Assembly: GCA_028278225.1 (NCBI GenBank)
Contig: JANQEU010000085.1
Coordinates: 124,001 to 188,000, forward strand
Direction of reading: 5' to 3'
Length of the DNA: 64,000 nt
Origin: Cyclobacteriaceae bacterium
Lineage (GTDB): Bacteria > Bacteroidota > Bacteroidia > Cytophagales > Cyclobacteriaceae
In this document: in pieces, positions 1 through 7,255 of the stretch
How positions within the stretch are numbered: the stretch's first letter is position 1
How the letters are laid out: each line of letters opens with the position of its first letter
The notes under the pieces: model-generated
What the model was told of the DNA's origin: nothing
The model's input: the letters and a program-made list of their open reading frames with translations, nothing else
Databases searched by the model: none
Made by a program: the position numbers and the translations under genes

Positions 1-348
1 AATGAATATCAGCTTACTGTCAACTGGAATCCAGCCACCATTCTGACATTTGAATTTTCCGGGGTTCACAACGAGGCGGAATTGCCATTCGGGGATTTTG
101 ATCAGACGCTGGTTGGATTGAGGGCTCGGCTCAATGTTACCCCGGATCTCCAGCTCAATAGTTTTGTTCAATACGATACCGATACGCGGAATTTTGGAGT
201 GAACACAAGGATACACTGGATCTATCATCCCCAGGGGGATTTCTTCATCGTTTACAATAGCAACTCCGTGTATGAAAGGCCTGAAGATCGGTTCATGCGA
301 CTAAACAATCAATTGCTAATCAAGTTGAGGTATAACTTCAGATTGTAA
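1..348 (+). CDS. C-terminal fragment of DUF5916-like outer-membrane protein
   Basis: The reading frame is open from the first base to a TAA at 346-348, so this is the 3' end of a longer gene. The roughly 115 residues alternate polar and hydrophobic positions (DLQLNSFVQYD, NTRIHWIYHPQGDFFIVYNS) and end in LLIKLRYNFRL, a typical C-terminal beta-strand of an outer-membrane barrel. The NTR-WIYHPQGDFFIVYN segment is characteristic of the C-terminus of large Bacteroidota proteins with an N-terminal family 9 carbohydrate-binding domain and a DUF5916 barrel. The N-terminal domains lie outside the window, so the substrate cannot be judged. The family call comes from recognising this tail. Confidence 0.72.
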   Translation, partial: NEYQLTVNWNPATILTFEFSGVHNEAELPFGDFDQTLVGLRARLNVTPDLQLNSFVQYDTDTRNFGVNTRIHWIYHPQGDFFIVYNSNSVYERPEDRFMRLNNQLLIKLRYNFRL

Positions 349-367
349 GTGATCCCCATGAATAGAA

Positions 368-484
368 GCCATTTCGATCTGCCGGTTGACTGAGAAAATC
401 TATTCATACGGTAAGATTCAAGTCTGAATAAATCCCTCTGGCCGAGTACCTCTGGTCGAGCACTTCTTTCCATCAAGATGATCC
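368..484 (+). repeat. REP-like element, type A copy 1
   Basis: Begins with a one-base variant of the shared head GTCATTTCGATCTGCCGG and continues through GAGAAAATCTATTC, TAAGATTCAAGTCTGAATAA and two 14-bp TCTGGTCGAGYACC-type units (437-464), ending AAGATGATCC. The same unit recurs at 656 and 972. It is non-coding. Confidence 0.85.
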
Positions 485-524
485 TCGAAATAAGAACCCT
501 AATATTGCGTCATTAAAATAAATG

Positions 525-605
525 GTCATTTCGAGCGCAGTGAGAAATCTATTAATATTCTTAAATAGATCTCTCTAGTCGAGCACCCCCTATCGTCGAG
601 ATGAC
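525..605 (+). repeat. REP-like element, type B copy 1 (imperfect palindrome)
   Basis: Left arm GTCATTTCGAGCGCAGTGAG (525 on) pairs imperfectly with the right arm ending TATCGTCGAGATGAC. This copy carries an extra 14-bp unit, TCTAGTCGAGCACC, at 574-587, which is the same unit that is tandemly repeated in the type A element at 725-794. Confidence 0.85.
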
Positions 606-655
606 CTGCTAAAGGTGAGAGTTAGAATATCACATATAATTAAGTAAGAATAAAA

Positions 656-814
656 GTCATTTCGATCTGCCGGTTTGCAGAGAAAATCTATTCATACGGT
701 AAGATTCAAGTCTGAATAAATCCCTCTGGCCGAGTACCTCTGGTCGAGTACCTCTGGTCGAGCACCTCTGGTCGAGTACCTCTGGTCGAGCACCTCTTTC
801 CATCAAGATGATCC
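656..814 (+). repeat. REP-like element, type A copy 2
   Basis: Near-identical to copy 1 but longer, because its 14-bp internal unit is expanded to five tandem copies (725-794). It is followed by the same linker (ATAAGAACCCTAATATTGCG) that follows copy 1 and leads to the next type B element. Confidence 0.87.
725..794 (+). repeat. 14-bp tandem repeat, five units
   Basis: Five head-to-tail copies of TCTGGTCGAGYACC (first unit GGCCGAG) start at 725, 739, 753, 767 and 781. Type A copies 1 and 3 have only two units each (437-464; 1041-1068), so the number of units varies between copies of the element. No open reading frame covers it. Confidence 0.92.
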
Positions 815-854
815 TTGAAATAAGAACCCTAATATTGCGTCATTAAAATAAATG

Positions 855-921
855 GTCATTTCGAGCGCAGTGAGAAATCTATTAATATTCTTGAATAGAT
901 CTCTCCTATCGTCGAGATGAC
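855..921 (+). repeat. REP-like element, type B copy 2
   Basis: Imperfect palindrome: GTCATTTCGAGCGCAGTGAG at the left, CTATCGTCGAGATGAC at the right, with the central part ATTAATATTCTTGAATAGAT. It lacks the extra 14-bp unit found in copy 1. The linker that follows (919-971) matches those at 603-655 and 1577-1629. Confidence 0.87.
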
Positions 922-971
922 CTGCTAAAGGTGAGAGTTAGAATATCACATGTAACTAAGTAAGAATAAAA

Positions 972-1086
972 GTCATTTCGATCTGCCGGTTTGCGGAGAA
1001 AATCTATTCATGCGGTAAGATTCAAGTCTGAATAAATCCCTTTAGTCAAGTACCTCTGGTCGAGCACCTCCTACCGTCGAGATGAC
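972..1086 (+). repeat. REP-like element, type A copy 3
   Basis: Same order of blocks as copies 1 and 2 with a diverged first 14-bp unit (TTTAGTCAAGTACC) and one standard unit. It ends CTACCGTCGAGATGAC, like the right arm of a type B element, so it is complete as a palindrome. Types A and B therefore share the same terminal arms. Confidence 0.85.
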
Positions 1087-1140
1087 TCCTAGAACGTGAA
1101 TTTGAAAATATAATCACGATCACACTCTGCAAAAACAAAA

Positions 1141-1170
1141 GTCATTTCGAGCGTAGCGAGAAATCTATTC
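1141..1170 (+). repeat. REP-like element, type B left arm only
   Basis: Only the left arm (GTCATTTCGAGCGTAGCGAG through ATCTATTC) is present; the expected right arm is missing. It stands 21 bp from the end of the GIY-YIG gene. The same arm, in the same orientation, starts the complete copy at 1498 on the other side of the gene, so the gene sits between two copies of this arm. Confidence 0.82.
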
Positions 1171-1191
1171 AAAAGAGTAAGACTCATGAAA

Positions 1192-1482
1192 CTAAAGATC
1201 TTTAATATCATAAAACTCCCATCGAGGATTGATGGAATTAATCAGGTCCTCCTTCTTTGATCGTCTCCATTTTTTTATTTCCTTCTCCCTGTCTATTGCT
1301 TCCATCGGAGTGTCGTACCTCTCAAAATATATGAGTTTATGACAGTAAAACCGACCGGCAAAAGTTGAGAACTTACCTCGCTCGCTGTAGTGCTGGATCA
1401 TTCGTGTGTACAAATCATTGGTCATACCCACATAAAGAACTGTTCGCTTCGGGTTTGTGGAGATGTAAGTGAAATAATTCAT
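1192..1482 (-). CDS. GIY-YIG nuclease domain protein, repeat-embedded
   Basis: A 96-residue protein that is essentially one GIY-YIG domain. Visible motif parts are YFTYIS near residue 3 (the GIY strand), VLYVGMT (the YIG strand), an arginine and histidine in LYTRMIQH, and a glutamate in DREKEIKKWRR. This matches the UvrC-N-like single-domain group common in Bacteroidota. Such domains cut or nick DNA. No DNA-binding domain is attached, so target choice would have to come from the domain itself or a partner. The gene is alone in its operon and flanked on both sides by REP-like arms: one starts 16 bp upstream of the start codon, the other ends 21 bp beyond the stop. A link to repeat spread is inference. 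Confidence 0.9.
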   Translation of the reverse strand: MNYFTYISTNPKRTVLYVGMTNDLYTRMIQHYSERGKFSTFAGRFYCHKLIYFERYDTPMEAIDREKEIKKWRRSKKEDLINSINPRWEFYDIKDL

Positions 1483-1497
1483 GAATTATAATTATAA

Positions 1498-1579
1498 GTC
1501 ATTTCGAGCGTAGCGAGAAATCCATTCGACTATTATAGGGTTAAAATTTTGAATGGATCTCTCCTATCGTCGAGATGAC
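1498..1579 (+). repeat. REP-like element, type B copy 3 (complete palindrome)
   Basis: The clearest palindrome of the family. The left arm GTCATTTCGAGCGTAGCGAG...ATCCATTC (1498-1527) pairs with the right arm GAATGGATCTCTCCTATCGT...GATGAC (1551-1579) with few mismatches, leaving a central loop of about 23 nt. It lies directly upstream of the GIY-YIG start codon, so that gene's promoter is probably inside or next to it. Confidence 0.88.
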
Positions 1580-1629
1580 CTGCTAAAGGTGAGAGTTAGA
1601 ATATCACATATAATTAAGTAAGAATAAAA

Positions 1630-1669
1630 GTCATTTCGATCTGCCGGTTGGCGAAAAGAATCTATCCAC
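1630..1669 (+). repeat. REP-like element, type A, truncated
   Basis: Only the head of a type A unit is present (GTCATTTCGATCTGCCGG, then a diverged AAAGAATCTATCCAC). It is preceded by the usual linker at 1577-1629 and stops just before the end of the NADH dehydrogenase gene, marking the right edge of the repeat array. Confidence 0.75.
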
Positions 1670-1690
1670 AACAACTGTAGGGCGCAAGTT

Positions 1691-2971
1691 CTATTCTCTC
1701 TTGTATTTCCTCACGATCAATCTCGTTCCCCGGTCGAAGTTCACGTAGCTCCAAATCCAGTTTGAAAGCACAATGATGCGATTTCTGAAATCTACAAGAA
1801 GCATAAGGTGGACAAAAAGCCATGTCAGCCAGGCAAATAATCCTCCAAACCGAAATCTTCCTAAATCAACAACGGCTTTATTTCTCCCTACAGTCGCCAT
1901 CGTACCCTGATCATTGTACACAAATGGTGCGACGGGCTTGCCCTTTATCCTGGAATTAATGGCTTCAGCAAGGTAACTACCCTGCTGCTGTGCCACCGAC
2001 CCCAGCATGGGCAGTCCAATTGGAAATGCTTCCGTTTTCATCAACGCAACATCCCCTATCGCGGCAACATTATCATACCCGGGTAAAAACCCATAAGCAT
2101 CTACCCTGATCCTTCCCGATTCCAGTGCATCTTCCGGTATCCCATTCGGAATGTTGCCTTTTACTCCAGCCGCCCAGATCAGGTTTTTGGATTTAAGCGC
2201 TTCCCTGTTGGTCTTGACAGTTTCGCCATCGTAATCCTTCACAAACGTATCAGTCCAAACATTGATGTCCATCGATTTCAGATACTTATGGGCATTTGCC
2301 GAGGATTTTTCGCTCATTGCCGGTAAAACCTGACTCCCTGCCTCCACAAGGTGAATTTCCATTCTTCGGATGTCCAGATCCGGAAAATCCTTGGGTAAGA
2401 CGTGCTTCTTTAATTCAGCAAGCGCTCCCGCTAACTCCACCCCTGTAGGACCACCTCCAACAATGACAAAGTTCATCAGACTATCGCGCTCCTCCAGGTT
2501 GTTTTCATTCAGGGCCACTTCGAAGTTCTGTAGGATCAAACTGCGAAGATCCAGTGATTCGGTAAGTGTTTTCATGGGAAGCGCATGCTTTTCCACATTT
2601 TTATTACCAAAGTAATTTGTGCATGCACCCGTAGCGATTACCAGATAATCGTAACGCACATCTCCGATATTTGTAGAAACAACTTTTTCGTCAAGCTTTA
2701 CTTCAAGGATCTTAGCCATCCTGATATGTGTCCGCTTCTTGTTTTTCAGGATCTTTCTAAGTGGATAGGCAATTGAATCGGGCTCCAGGCCCGCAGTGGC
2801 TACCTGGTACAGGAGCGGCTGAAAAGTGTGGAAATTATTCTCATCCAGCAAGACGGTCTGGACCAGTTTCGATCTTAATTTTCTGGCTAGCTTCAAACCG
2901 GCAAAACCGCCACCAAGAATTACGACACGGGGTATTTGAAGCTGAGGTAAGCGGATCTCTTTATCAGGCAT
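1691..2971 (-). CDS. ndh: Type II NADH:quinone oxidoreductase (NDH-2)
   Basis: Single-subunit flavoprotein that passes electrons from NADH to the quinone pool without pumping protons, bound to the inner face of the cytoplasmic membrane. The FAD-binding loop is VVILGGGFAGLKLA near the N-terminus; a second dinucleotide fold, FVIVGGGPTGVELAGALAEL, binds NADH. AAIGDVA is the C-terminal FAD motif, and FGGLFAWLTWLFVHLMLLVD near the end is the membrane anchor. I place the start at the methionine beginning MPDKEIRLPQ (426 residues), because relatives begin close to the first glycine motif; an upstream methionine would add 19 residues ending at 3028. The gene stands alone, with repeats immediately beyond its stop. 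Confidence 0.9.
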   Translation of the reverse strand: MPDKEIRLPQLQIPRVVILGGGFAGLKLARKLRSKLVQTVLLDENNFHTFQPLLYQVATAGLEPDSIAYPLRKILKNKKRTHIRMAKILEVKLDEKVVSTNIGDVRYDYLVIATGACTNYFGNKNVEKHALPMKTLTESLDLRSLILQNFEVALNENNLEERDSLMNFVIVGGGPTGVELAGALAELKKHVLPKDFPDLDIRRMEIHLVEAGSQVLPAMSEKSSANAHKYLKSMDINVWTDTFVKDYDGETVKTNREALKSKNLIWAAGVKGNIPNGIPEDALESGRIRVDAYGFLPGYDNVAAIGDVALMKTEAFPIGLPMLGSVAQQQGSYLAEAINSRIKGKPVAPFVYNDQGTMATVGRNKAVVDLGRFRFGGLFAWLTWLFVHLMLLVDFRNRIIVLSNWIWSYVNFDRGTRLIVRKYKRE

Positions 2972-3108
2972 TCTTACTGACAATCTGTGTGTGTTATTAT
3001 CATGGAATAACCCAAAATGATATCTCAAAATTCCGTAACCGTGAAAATTATTTGAACGGACGTCAATTCAGGAAATACCTCATCTCCCCGTCAATATTCA
3101 CAAGTGGT

Positions 3109-4089
3109 TTACAGATCACTGAATCTGGTGAGTTCATAGGCATTGGACTGTTGCAGGACACTATGAAAAACCGGGAGATATTTCAACTCGTTGGGTCTGT
3201 TCTTCTTCAGGTCCTTTCTTCTGAATTTCCAGAATTTCTTAAGGAATCGCAGGTCATCGGAGTCCTTTGGCTCCCTCCCCAGATGCACGACCATTTCATA
3301 TACCGGGTCCCTTCCTGAGGGCAAATTCTTACTGAGATACTCATGTGACATCAAGCATTTGATGACTTTGGGTTTTCTTTTCCGATTTATTCCATAGTAA
3401 TTATCAATGAAGTAGTCACTGCTGGATAATCCACCCGTCCGGACCTGCTTTACCCGATTCCTGAGGTTCCTTTTAAATAATTGAAACCCATTTTCCTCGG
3501 TAGGAAGTTTTCTGAGGAAATTTGCCAACCTCCCCATACGCTTCAGTTTCGAATCTTCAAGACATCCATCTTCCTGCAGAACACTTATCAGCATTGGATT
3601 CCGGAGAGGTACATTGACATTATGCCTGGCGTTATATTCCTGCACAACCCGGATGACTACGGCACAAATCCTTGATTCCAGCATCGTCAGGATCCCAAAA
3701 TGATCACTGAAATGCTTTAACGGGATCTCCGAATCCTCAAATCTTCGGACCTGTGCTTTGAGTTCCTTGTAGAGGGCGTCTGTGTTCATTTCAGAAAGGT
3801 CGTGCCCCAATATCCATTTGAATAATTTCCAGTCTCCTTTTCTTCTTGTAAAGCCCGAAGGCAGATTCGTCAAAGGTGAACCATTGGTAATATTAAGGTG
3901 GCAACCAATATCAACCTGATCACCCTTTTCCAGATGTAACTTTTTTACCCTGTCAAAATCCTCGTTGCTTCCGTTTGGTAAAGCGGAAACCGCAGTGATC
4001 CATTGATTACTGACGGCCACATCAATCCCATCATCTATGATTTTACAGATGCCATAATCGTCGGCGGTGATAACCAGTTTATTCGTCAT
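3109..4089 (-). CDS. ChbG/HpnK (YdjC) family carbohydrate deacetylase
   Basis: 326 residues. The start LVITADDYG carries the family's metal-binding aspartate pair, followed by DIGCHLNITNG and by LKHFSDHFG, which supply histidines of the active site. ChbG removes an N-acetyl group from chitooligosaccharides and HpnK acts in hopanoid synthesis; both are metal-dependent deacetylases. There is no signal peptide, so it acts in the cytoplasm. The neighbours give no pathway clue: an NADH dehydrogenase gene follows and a YCII gene precedes. The C-terminal 120 residues are rich in lysine and arginine and less familiar to me. The substrate is unknown. Confidence 0.85.
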   Translation of the reverse strand: MTNKLVITADDYGICKIIDDGIDVAVSNQWITAVSALPNGSNEDFDRVKKLHLEKGDQVDIGCHLNITNGSPLTNLPSGFTRRKGDWKLFKWILGHDLSEMNTDALYKELKAQVRRFEDSEIPLKHFSDHFGILTMLESRICAVVIRVVQEYNARHNVNVPLRNPMLISVLQEDGCLEDSKLKRMGRLANFLRKLPTEENGFQLFKRNLRNRVKQVRTGGLSSSDYFIDNYYGINRKRKPKVIKCLMSHEYLSKNLPSGRDPVYEMVVHLGREPKDSDDLRFLKKFWKFRRKDLKKNRPNELKYLPVFHSVLQQSNAYELTRFSDL

Positions 4090-4123
4090 GTGGTATCTAT
4101 TCTAAATGCCAGGTAAATGTAAC

Positions 4124-4159
4124 AAAAAAGGCCATCCGCTATATGACGAACAGCCTTTT
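4124..4159 (-). terminator. Rho-independent terminator of the YCII gene
   Basis: Read on the minus strand: AAAAGGC, then a paired TGTTCG/CGGATG inner stem around a short loop, then GCCTTTTTT. The stem is continuous if G-T pairs are allowed, and a six-T run follows. It begins about 20 nt after the YCII stop codon. Confidence 0.8.
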
Positions 4160-4179
4160 CCTACAGGTTCAGCACTTTT

Positions 4180-4509
4180 TCACATTGGCAGGCACTCCCT
4201 CACTTCAATGGTTGCCGTAGGATTTTCCAGCGCGGGGCATGTCTTTGACATTTCAACCGCTTCATCAATGGATTGGGCGTTAACGATAAGGTAGCCGCCT
4301 ACATTCACATTCCCTTCTTCATGCCGGCCATCTTTCACGGCCGAACCCGATACGATCTTGCCATCGCCAAAAGGCAGTCCATCAATCAGGTTTTCACCCA
4401 GACCTCTCATATACGCACCCCAGTTTTCCATCACGGCCGCTCTTTCCTCGTCTGACAACCCCACCATTGGGTCGCCTTCATTACGGATTAACATCATAAA
4501 CTTTGTCAT
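4180..4509 (-). CDS. YCII-related domain protein
   Basis: 109 residues forming one YCII-type ferredoxin-like fold: MTKFMMLIRNEGD, NWGAYMRGLGENLIDGLPF, and GGYLIVNAQSIDEAVEMSKTCPAL. This is the common 'YciI family' layout seen in Bacteroidota, sometimes next to sigma factors of the ECF41 type, but none is present here. The enzymatic function is not established for most members. It is monocistronic, with its own intrinsic terminator. The start is set by the strongly conserved MTKFMMLI opening. Confidence 0.85.
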   Translation of the reverse strand: MTKFMMLIRNEGDPMVGLSDEERAAVMENWGAYMRGLGENLIDGLPFGDGKIVSGSAVKDGRHEEGNVNVGGYLIVNAQSIDEAVEMSKTCPALENPTATIEVRECLPM

Positions 4510-4660
4510 TTTCTTAGATTTTAGCGTTAGTCAATTATTTAATCCATGGACGAATGTTATCCCGGGTATTGGACAGATCTGTTAAAATTTCTTACTTAAA
4601 CAAAATGTGCCGGTGTAATATTTTGAACTAAATACATATTCACGTACGCTTGTAATAAAT

Positions 4661-4903
4661 ATGAACAGCATTTCTATTACTGAAGCTCGAAAAAATATCT
4701 ACAAATTGGTAGATCAATCAGCACAGACCCACGAGCCTATACAGATCACGGGGAGAGGATCCAATGCTGTTCTGGTAAGCGAAGAGGACTGGAGATCCAT
4801 TCAGGAAACTCTTTATCTGACCTCAATTCCCGGAATGAGGGAATCGATCATAGAAGGAATGAAAACATCTTTGGATGAAACCTCAGATAAGTTGGATTGG
4901 TGA
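4661..4903 (+). CDS. YefM/Phd-family antitoxin
   Basis: 80 residues. The N-terminus NSISITEARKNIYKLVDQ and the segment ITGRGSNAVLVSEEDWRSIQETLYL are the classic YefM DNA-binding and dimerisation region; the acidic tail MKTSLDETSDKLDW would wrap the YoeB toxin. The family neutralises YoeB-type ribosome-dependent mRNA interferases and represses its own promoter together with the toxin. The stop TGA overlaps a GTG that would start the toxin gene, the usual coupled arrangement. The toxin reading frame is broken (see 4900-5161), so the antitoxin is an orphan that may still act as a repressor or protect against related toxins. Confidence 0.9.
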   Translation: MNSISITEARKNIYKLVDQSAQTHEPIQITGRGSNAVLVSEEDWRSIQETLYLTSIPGMRESIIEGMKTSLDETSDKLDW

Positions 4904-5161
4904 ATTTCCGACTGGTTCTATACCATACAGGCACAAAAAGATACTAAAAGATATCCCCGGCAGCCGGAGACCAAAAGTTGAAAGTTACTCCGGATCCTGG
5001 AAGAAGCCCCATTTACCAGGTATCCTCCATGCGAAAATTTAGTTGGGGATCTGACCGGAGCTTATTCGAGAAGGATAAATATTCAACACCGGTTGGTTAA
5101 TGAAGTCCTGGAAGAGGAAAAGGTTGTCAAAGTGTTAAGAATGTGGACTCATTATGACTAG
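4900..5161 (+). pseudogene. Decayed YoeB-family toxin
   Basis: The GTG start overlaps the antitoxin stop. It reads VNFRLV, then must shift frame near 4919 to continue YTIQAQKDTKR, meets an in-frame TGA at 4979-4981, and resumes KLLRILEEAPF, NLVGDLTGAYSRRINIQHRL, VLEEEKVVKVLRMWTHYD to TAG at 5159-5161. These blocks match Txe/YoeB toxins from end to end, including the SRRIN-HRLV core. One tyrosine expected after HRLV is asparagine. A frameshift plus a nonsense codon means no full-length toxin can be made. The rest of the gap to 5261 shows nothing I can name. Confidence 0.85.
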
Positions 5162-5261
5162 AGACCACCATTACAAGTCTATAAAAAGCCTGACAGGAGG
5201 ACTTTCTTTCCAATATAGGTCAATGCAGGTAATCCGGGATCCGGTAATTTACCCCGGAGAG

Positions 5262-6221
5262 TTATCTCAAATCAACGCCTTTGTACCTTTTCATTAATTT
5301 CTTTGCTTTGCTCACTCCCATCACACTAACTGTCGAAGCGATAACATCCGCCATTACACATTTTGGGGCAATTACATTAATTACATCGTTTCCCGTAACC
5401 CCAAAACCAGTGCGAGGGTCTACAATATGAGAATAGCGAACTCCCTCCCATTCAAGGTATTGATATGTGTCACCTGAACTTGCAAGGGCTTTGTTGGCAT
5501 ACTCAGTAATTTCATTGTCGTCAGAGCTGTCAGCCAGAAAAGCCAAACTCCAGCCTTTTTTAGCCGGGGGTGGTGCTCCAACATAGACATCTCCTCCACC
5601 CTCTATAAGTGCACGGTCTATACCGAATGATATTAATATTTGGTAGGCTTCATCTATCGCATATCCCTTTGCAATTCCCCCAAAGTCCAGCTGCATTCCT
5701 TTCTTTTTGAGGAGTACCTCCTGGCTCTTTCCGTAAAGCTTGATCCAGCGATAATTTACTTTGGATCTGGCATCATTAATGTTTTTGACACCTGGAAATT
5801 CCTTCCTTCTGATTGCTCTTCTCCAAAGCTTGCTCAGCGGTCCGACCGTAACATCAAAGGCTCCTTTGCTTCTTTTCGAGATTTCCCGGGCAAGATTCAA
5901 CACCTCCTGCATTTCGGGACTTACCTTCTGTTTAAGACCGCTTCCGGATTGTATCGATAATTTAGATGCTTCACTATCTTCCAGATAGTCACTAAATATG
6001 GCATTTAGTTCGTCTATTCTTTTGAATGCCGCGTCTGACGCTTCCTTTGCCAATTGCGCATTTTCAGCATACAAAACAATGCGAAAAGTAGTGCCCATTT
6101 TGGGCTGTTCGTAATTAAACCTGGCTAATTCCTGACATGTTGACCGGTGAACATTGGCAAAGCATAGTAGTGTTAGAATAATTAAAAAAGAGGATCTATA
6201 GAACAGTTGATACCGATCCAT
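5262..6221 (-). CDS. apbE: ApbE family FAD:protein FMN transferase
   Basis: 319 residues with an N-terminal signal peptide (FLIILTLLCFANVHRSTC; possibly a lipoprotein). It attaches FMN through a phosphoester to a Thr or Ser of exported electron-transfer proteins. Motifs in order: MGTTFRIVLY (42-51), GGIAKGYAIDEA (181-192), ALIEGGGDVYVG (204-215), SHIVDPRTG (264-272) and ADVIASTVSVMG (291-302), the last carrying metal-binding Asp and Thr. It lies 7 bp beyond the SUMF1 gene in a YceI-SUMF1-ApbE cluster. No FMN-bind target protein is visible in the window, so its client is unknown. Confidence 0.92.
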   Translation of the reverse strand: MDRYQLFYRSSFLIILTLLCFANVHRSTCQELARFNYEQPKMGTTFRIVLYAENAQLAKEASDAAFKRIDELNAIFSDYLEDSEASKLSIQSGSGLKQKVSPEMQEVLNLAREISKRSKGAFDVTVGPLSKLWRRAIRRKEFPGVKNINDARSKVNYRWIKLYGKSQEVLLKKKGMQLDFGGIAKGYAIDEAYQILISFGIDRALIEGGGDVYVGAPPPAKKGWSLAFLADSSDDNEITEYANKALASSGDTYQYLEWEGVRYSHIVDPRTGFGVTGNDVINVIAPKCVMADVIASTVSVMGVSKAKKLMKRYKGVDLR

Positions 6222-6228
6222 TTACGCG

Positions 6229-7203
6229 CTAACCCCCCAGTACCAGATTCCAAAATGCTCTACGTTCTTCCATGTTTGGTTGAATATATGGTCTGACTAT
6301 TCTAAAGCCTACAAAGGGTGAGTCTGTGTTCCACCAAAAACTTTTAGGAAACTGGGGATCTCTCTCCTTCCATTTCAAACTGGATTCAATACGATTTGTG
6401 CAAGTCTGCTCAGCTGCAGCATCATCCCAGGAGCCTCCACGAACAGTCCGGGGATGTAACTTGGTTGGCTTGATCCATGGGTTAATTTCTCCTGCCATTT
6501 CCTCCGACATGGTTGTATAGGCATTTCCCATATATTGATCCAACGTCCACTCCGAGACGTTTCCCAGCATGTCGTATAATCCCCAGTTGTTTGGTATTTT
6601 AAGTCCAACTTCATGGTATTTTTCAAAACTGTTGTCATAATACCATGCATGCTCAGTTAATGCTTTTGCTTTTTTAAAGTAATAAGGTCCATCTGTTCCT
6701 GCCTTGCAGGCATATTCCCACTCTGCTTCAGTAGGTAACCTGTAAAAATCGCCAGTCTTTTCACTTAACCATTTGCAATACTGCAAAGCCGCAAATTGCG
6801 TCATGCTGACAGCGGGAAATCCATCCTTACCCATGCCGAAAGTCGGATCTTCATATGGCGGGCTTGGACGGACGATGGCGTCAGCGTTCCAATTCTTGTT
6901 TCCTTCACCAGGTTTGTCCAGTTCTTTTTCCCTGTAAATGATGAATTCATCATAAGTCACCTCATAAATACCCATCCAAAAGGTATCCACTTCTACGTCA
7001 AATGCCGGGCCCTCGTCCATGGTATTCTTTTTTGTTTTGGTAGTTCCCATTTTATAACTGCCACCGGGAACTAATGCCAACTGAAACGATACGTCTGTTC
7101 CGGGAATTACAACTTCAAGTGTTTTCGGGTGGACACCATCCTGTGCATTTAGTTGGCAGGAAATAATGAGGAGGGACAAGATGAATATTGCGTTTCTGAT
7201 CAT
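6229..7203 (-). CDS. SUMF1/formylglycine-generating-enzyme-like protein, exported
   Basis: 324 residues. The signal peptide MIRNAIFILSLLIISCQLNA could be cleaved as a lipoprotein or at LNA-Q. The FGE-sulfatase domain spans most of the rest: LVPGGSYKMGT, DTFWMGIYEVTYDEF, FPAVSMTQFAALQYCKWLS, YRLPTEAEWEYACKAG, WGLYDMLGNVSEWTLD, RTVRGGSWDD and FVGFRIVRPY. True formylglycine-generating enzymes need two cysteines shortly after the GGS motif; here the first position is not cysteine (GGSWDDAAAEQTC), so sulfatase activation is unlikely and a binding or other role more probable. It is co-transcribed with apbE (7 bp) and probably with the upstream YceI gene (52 bp). Confidence 0.87.
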   Translation of the reverse strand: MIRNAIFILSLLIISCQLNAQDGVHPKTLEVVIPGTDVSFQLALVPGGSYKMGTTKTKKNTMDEGPAFDVEVDTFWMGIYEVTYDEFIIYREKELDKPGEGNKNWNADAIVRPSPPYEDPTFGMGKDGFPAVSMTQFAALQYCKWLSEKTGDFYRLPTEAEWEYACKAGTDGPYYFKKAKALTEHAWYYDNSFEKYHEVGLKIPNNWGLYDMLGNVSEWTLDQYMGNAYTTMSEEMAGEINPWIKPTKLHPRTVRGGSWDDAAAEQTCTNRIESSLKWKERDPQFPKSFWWNTDSPFVGFRIVRPYIQPNMEERRAFWNLVLGG

Positions 7204-7255
7204 TTAGGAGGTTTTTTCTTCGGAGGTATGTTTGAATTCTAATTGGTAATCTTAA

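Noticed and set aside
368-1170. Possible CRISPR array in the repeat-rich stretch
   Set aside because: The repeats are long palindromic units separated by conserved linkers, with a gapless 14-bp tandem block; there are no unique spacers of constant size and no cas genes.
2761-3318. Plus-strand frame of 185 codons across the NDH-2/ChbG junction
   Set aside because: It overlaps both well-supported minus-strand genes and its translation matches nothing.
5262-7203. SUMF1 plus ApbE as a sulfatase maturation system
   Set aside because: No sulfatase gene is in the window and the SUMF1 protein lacks one of the two catalytic cysteines.
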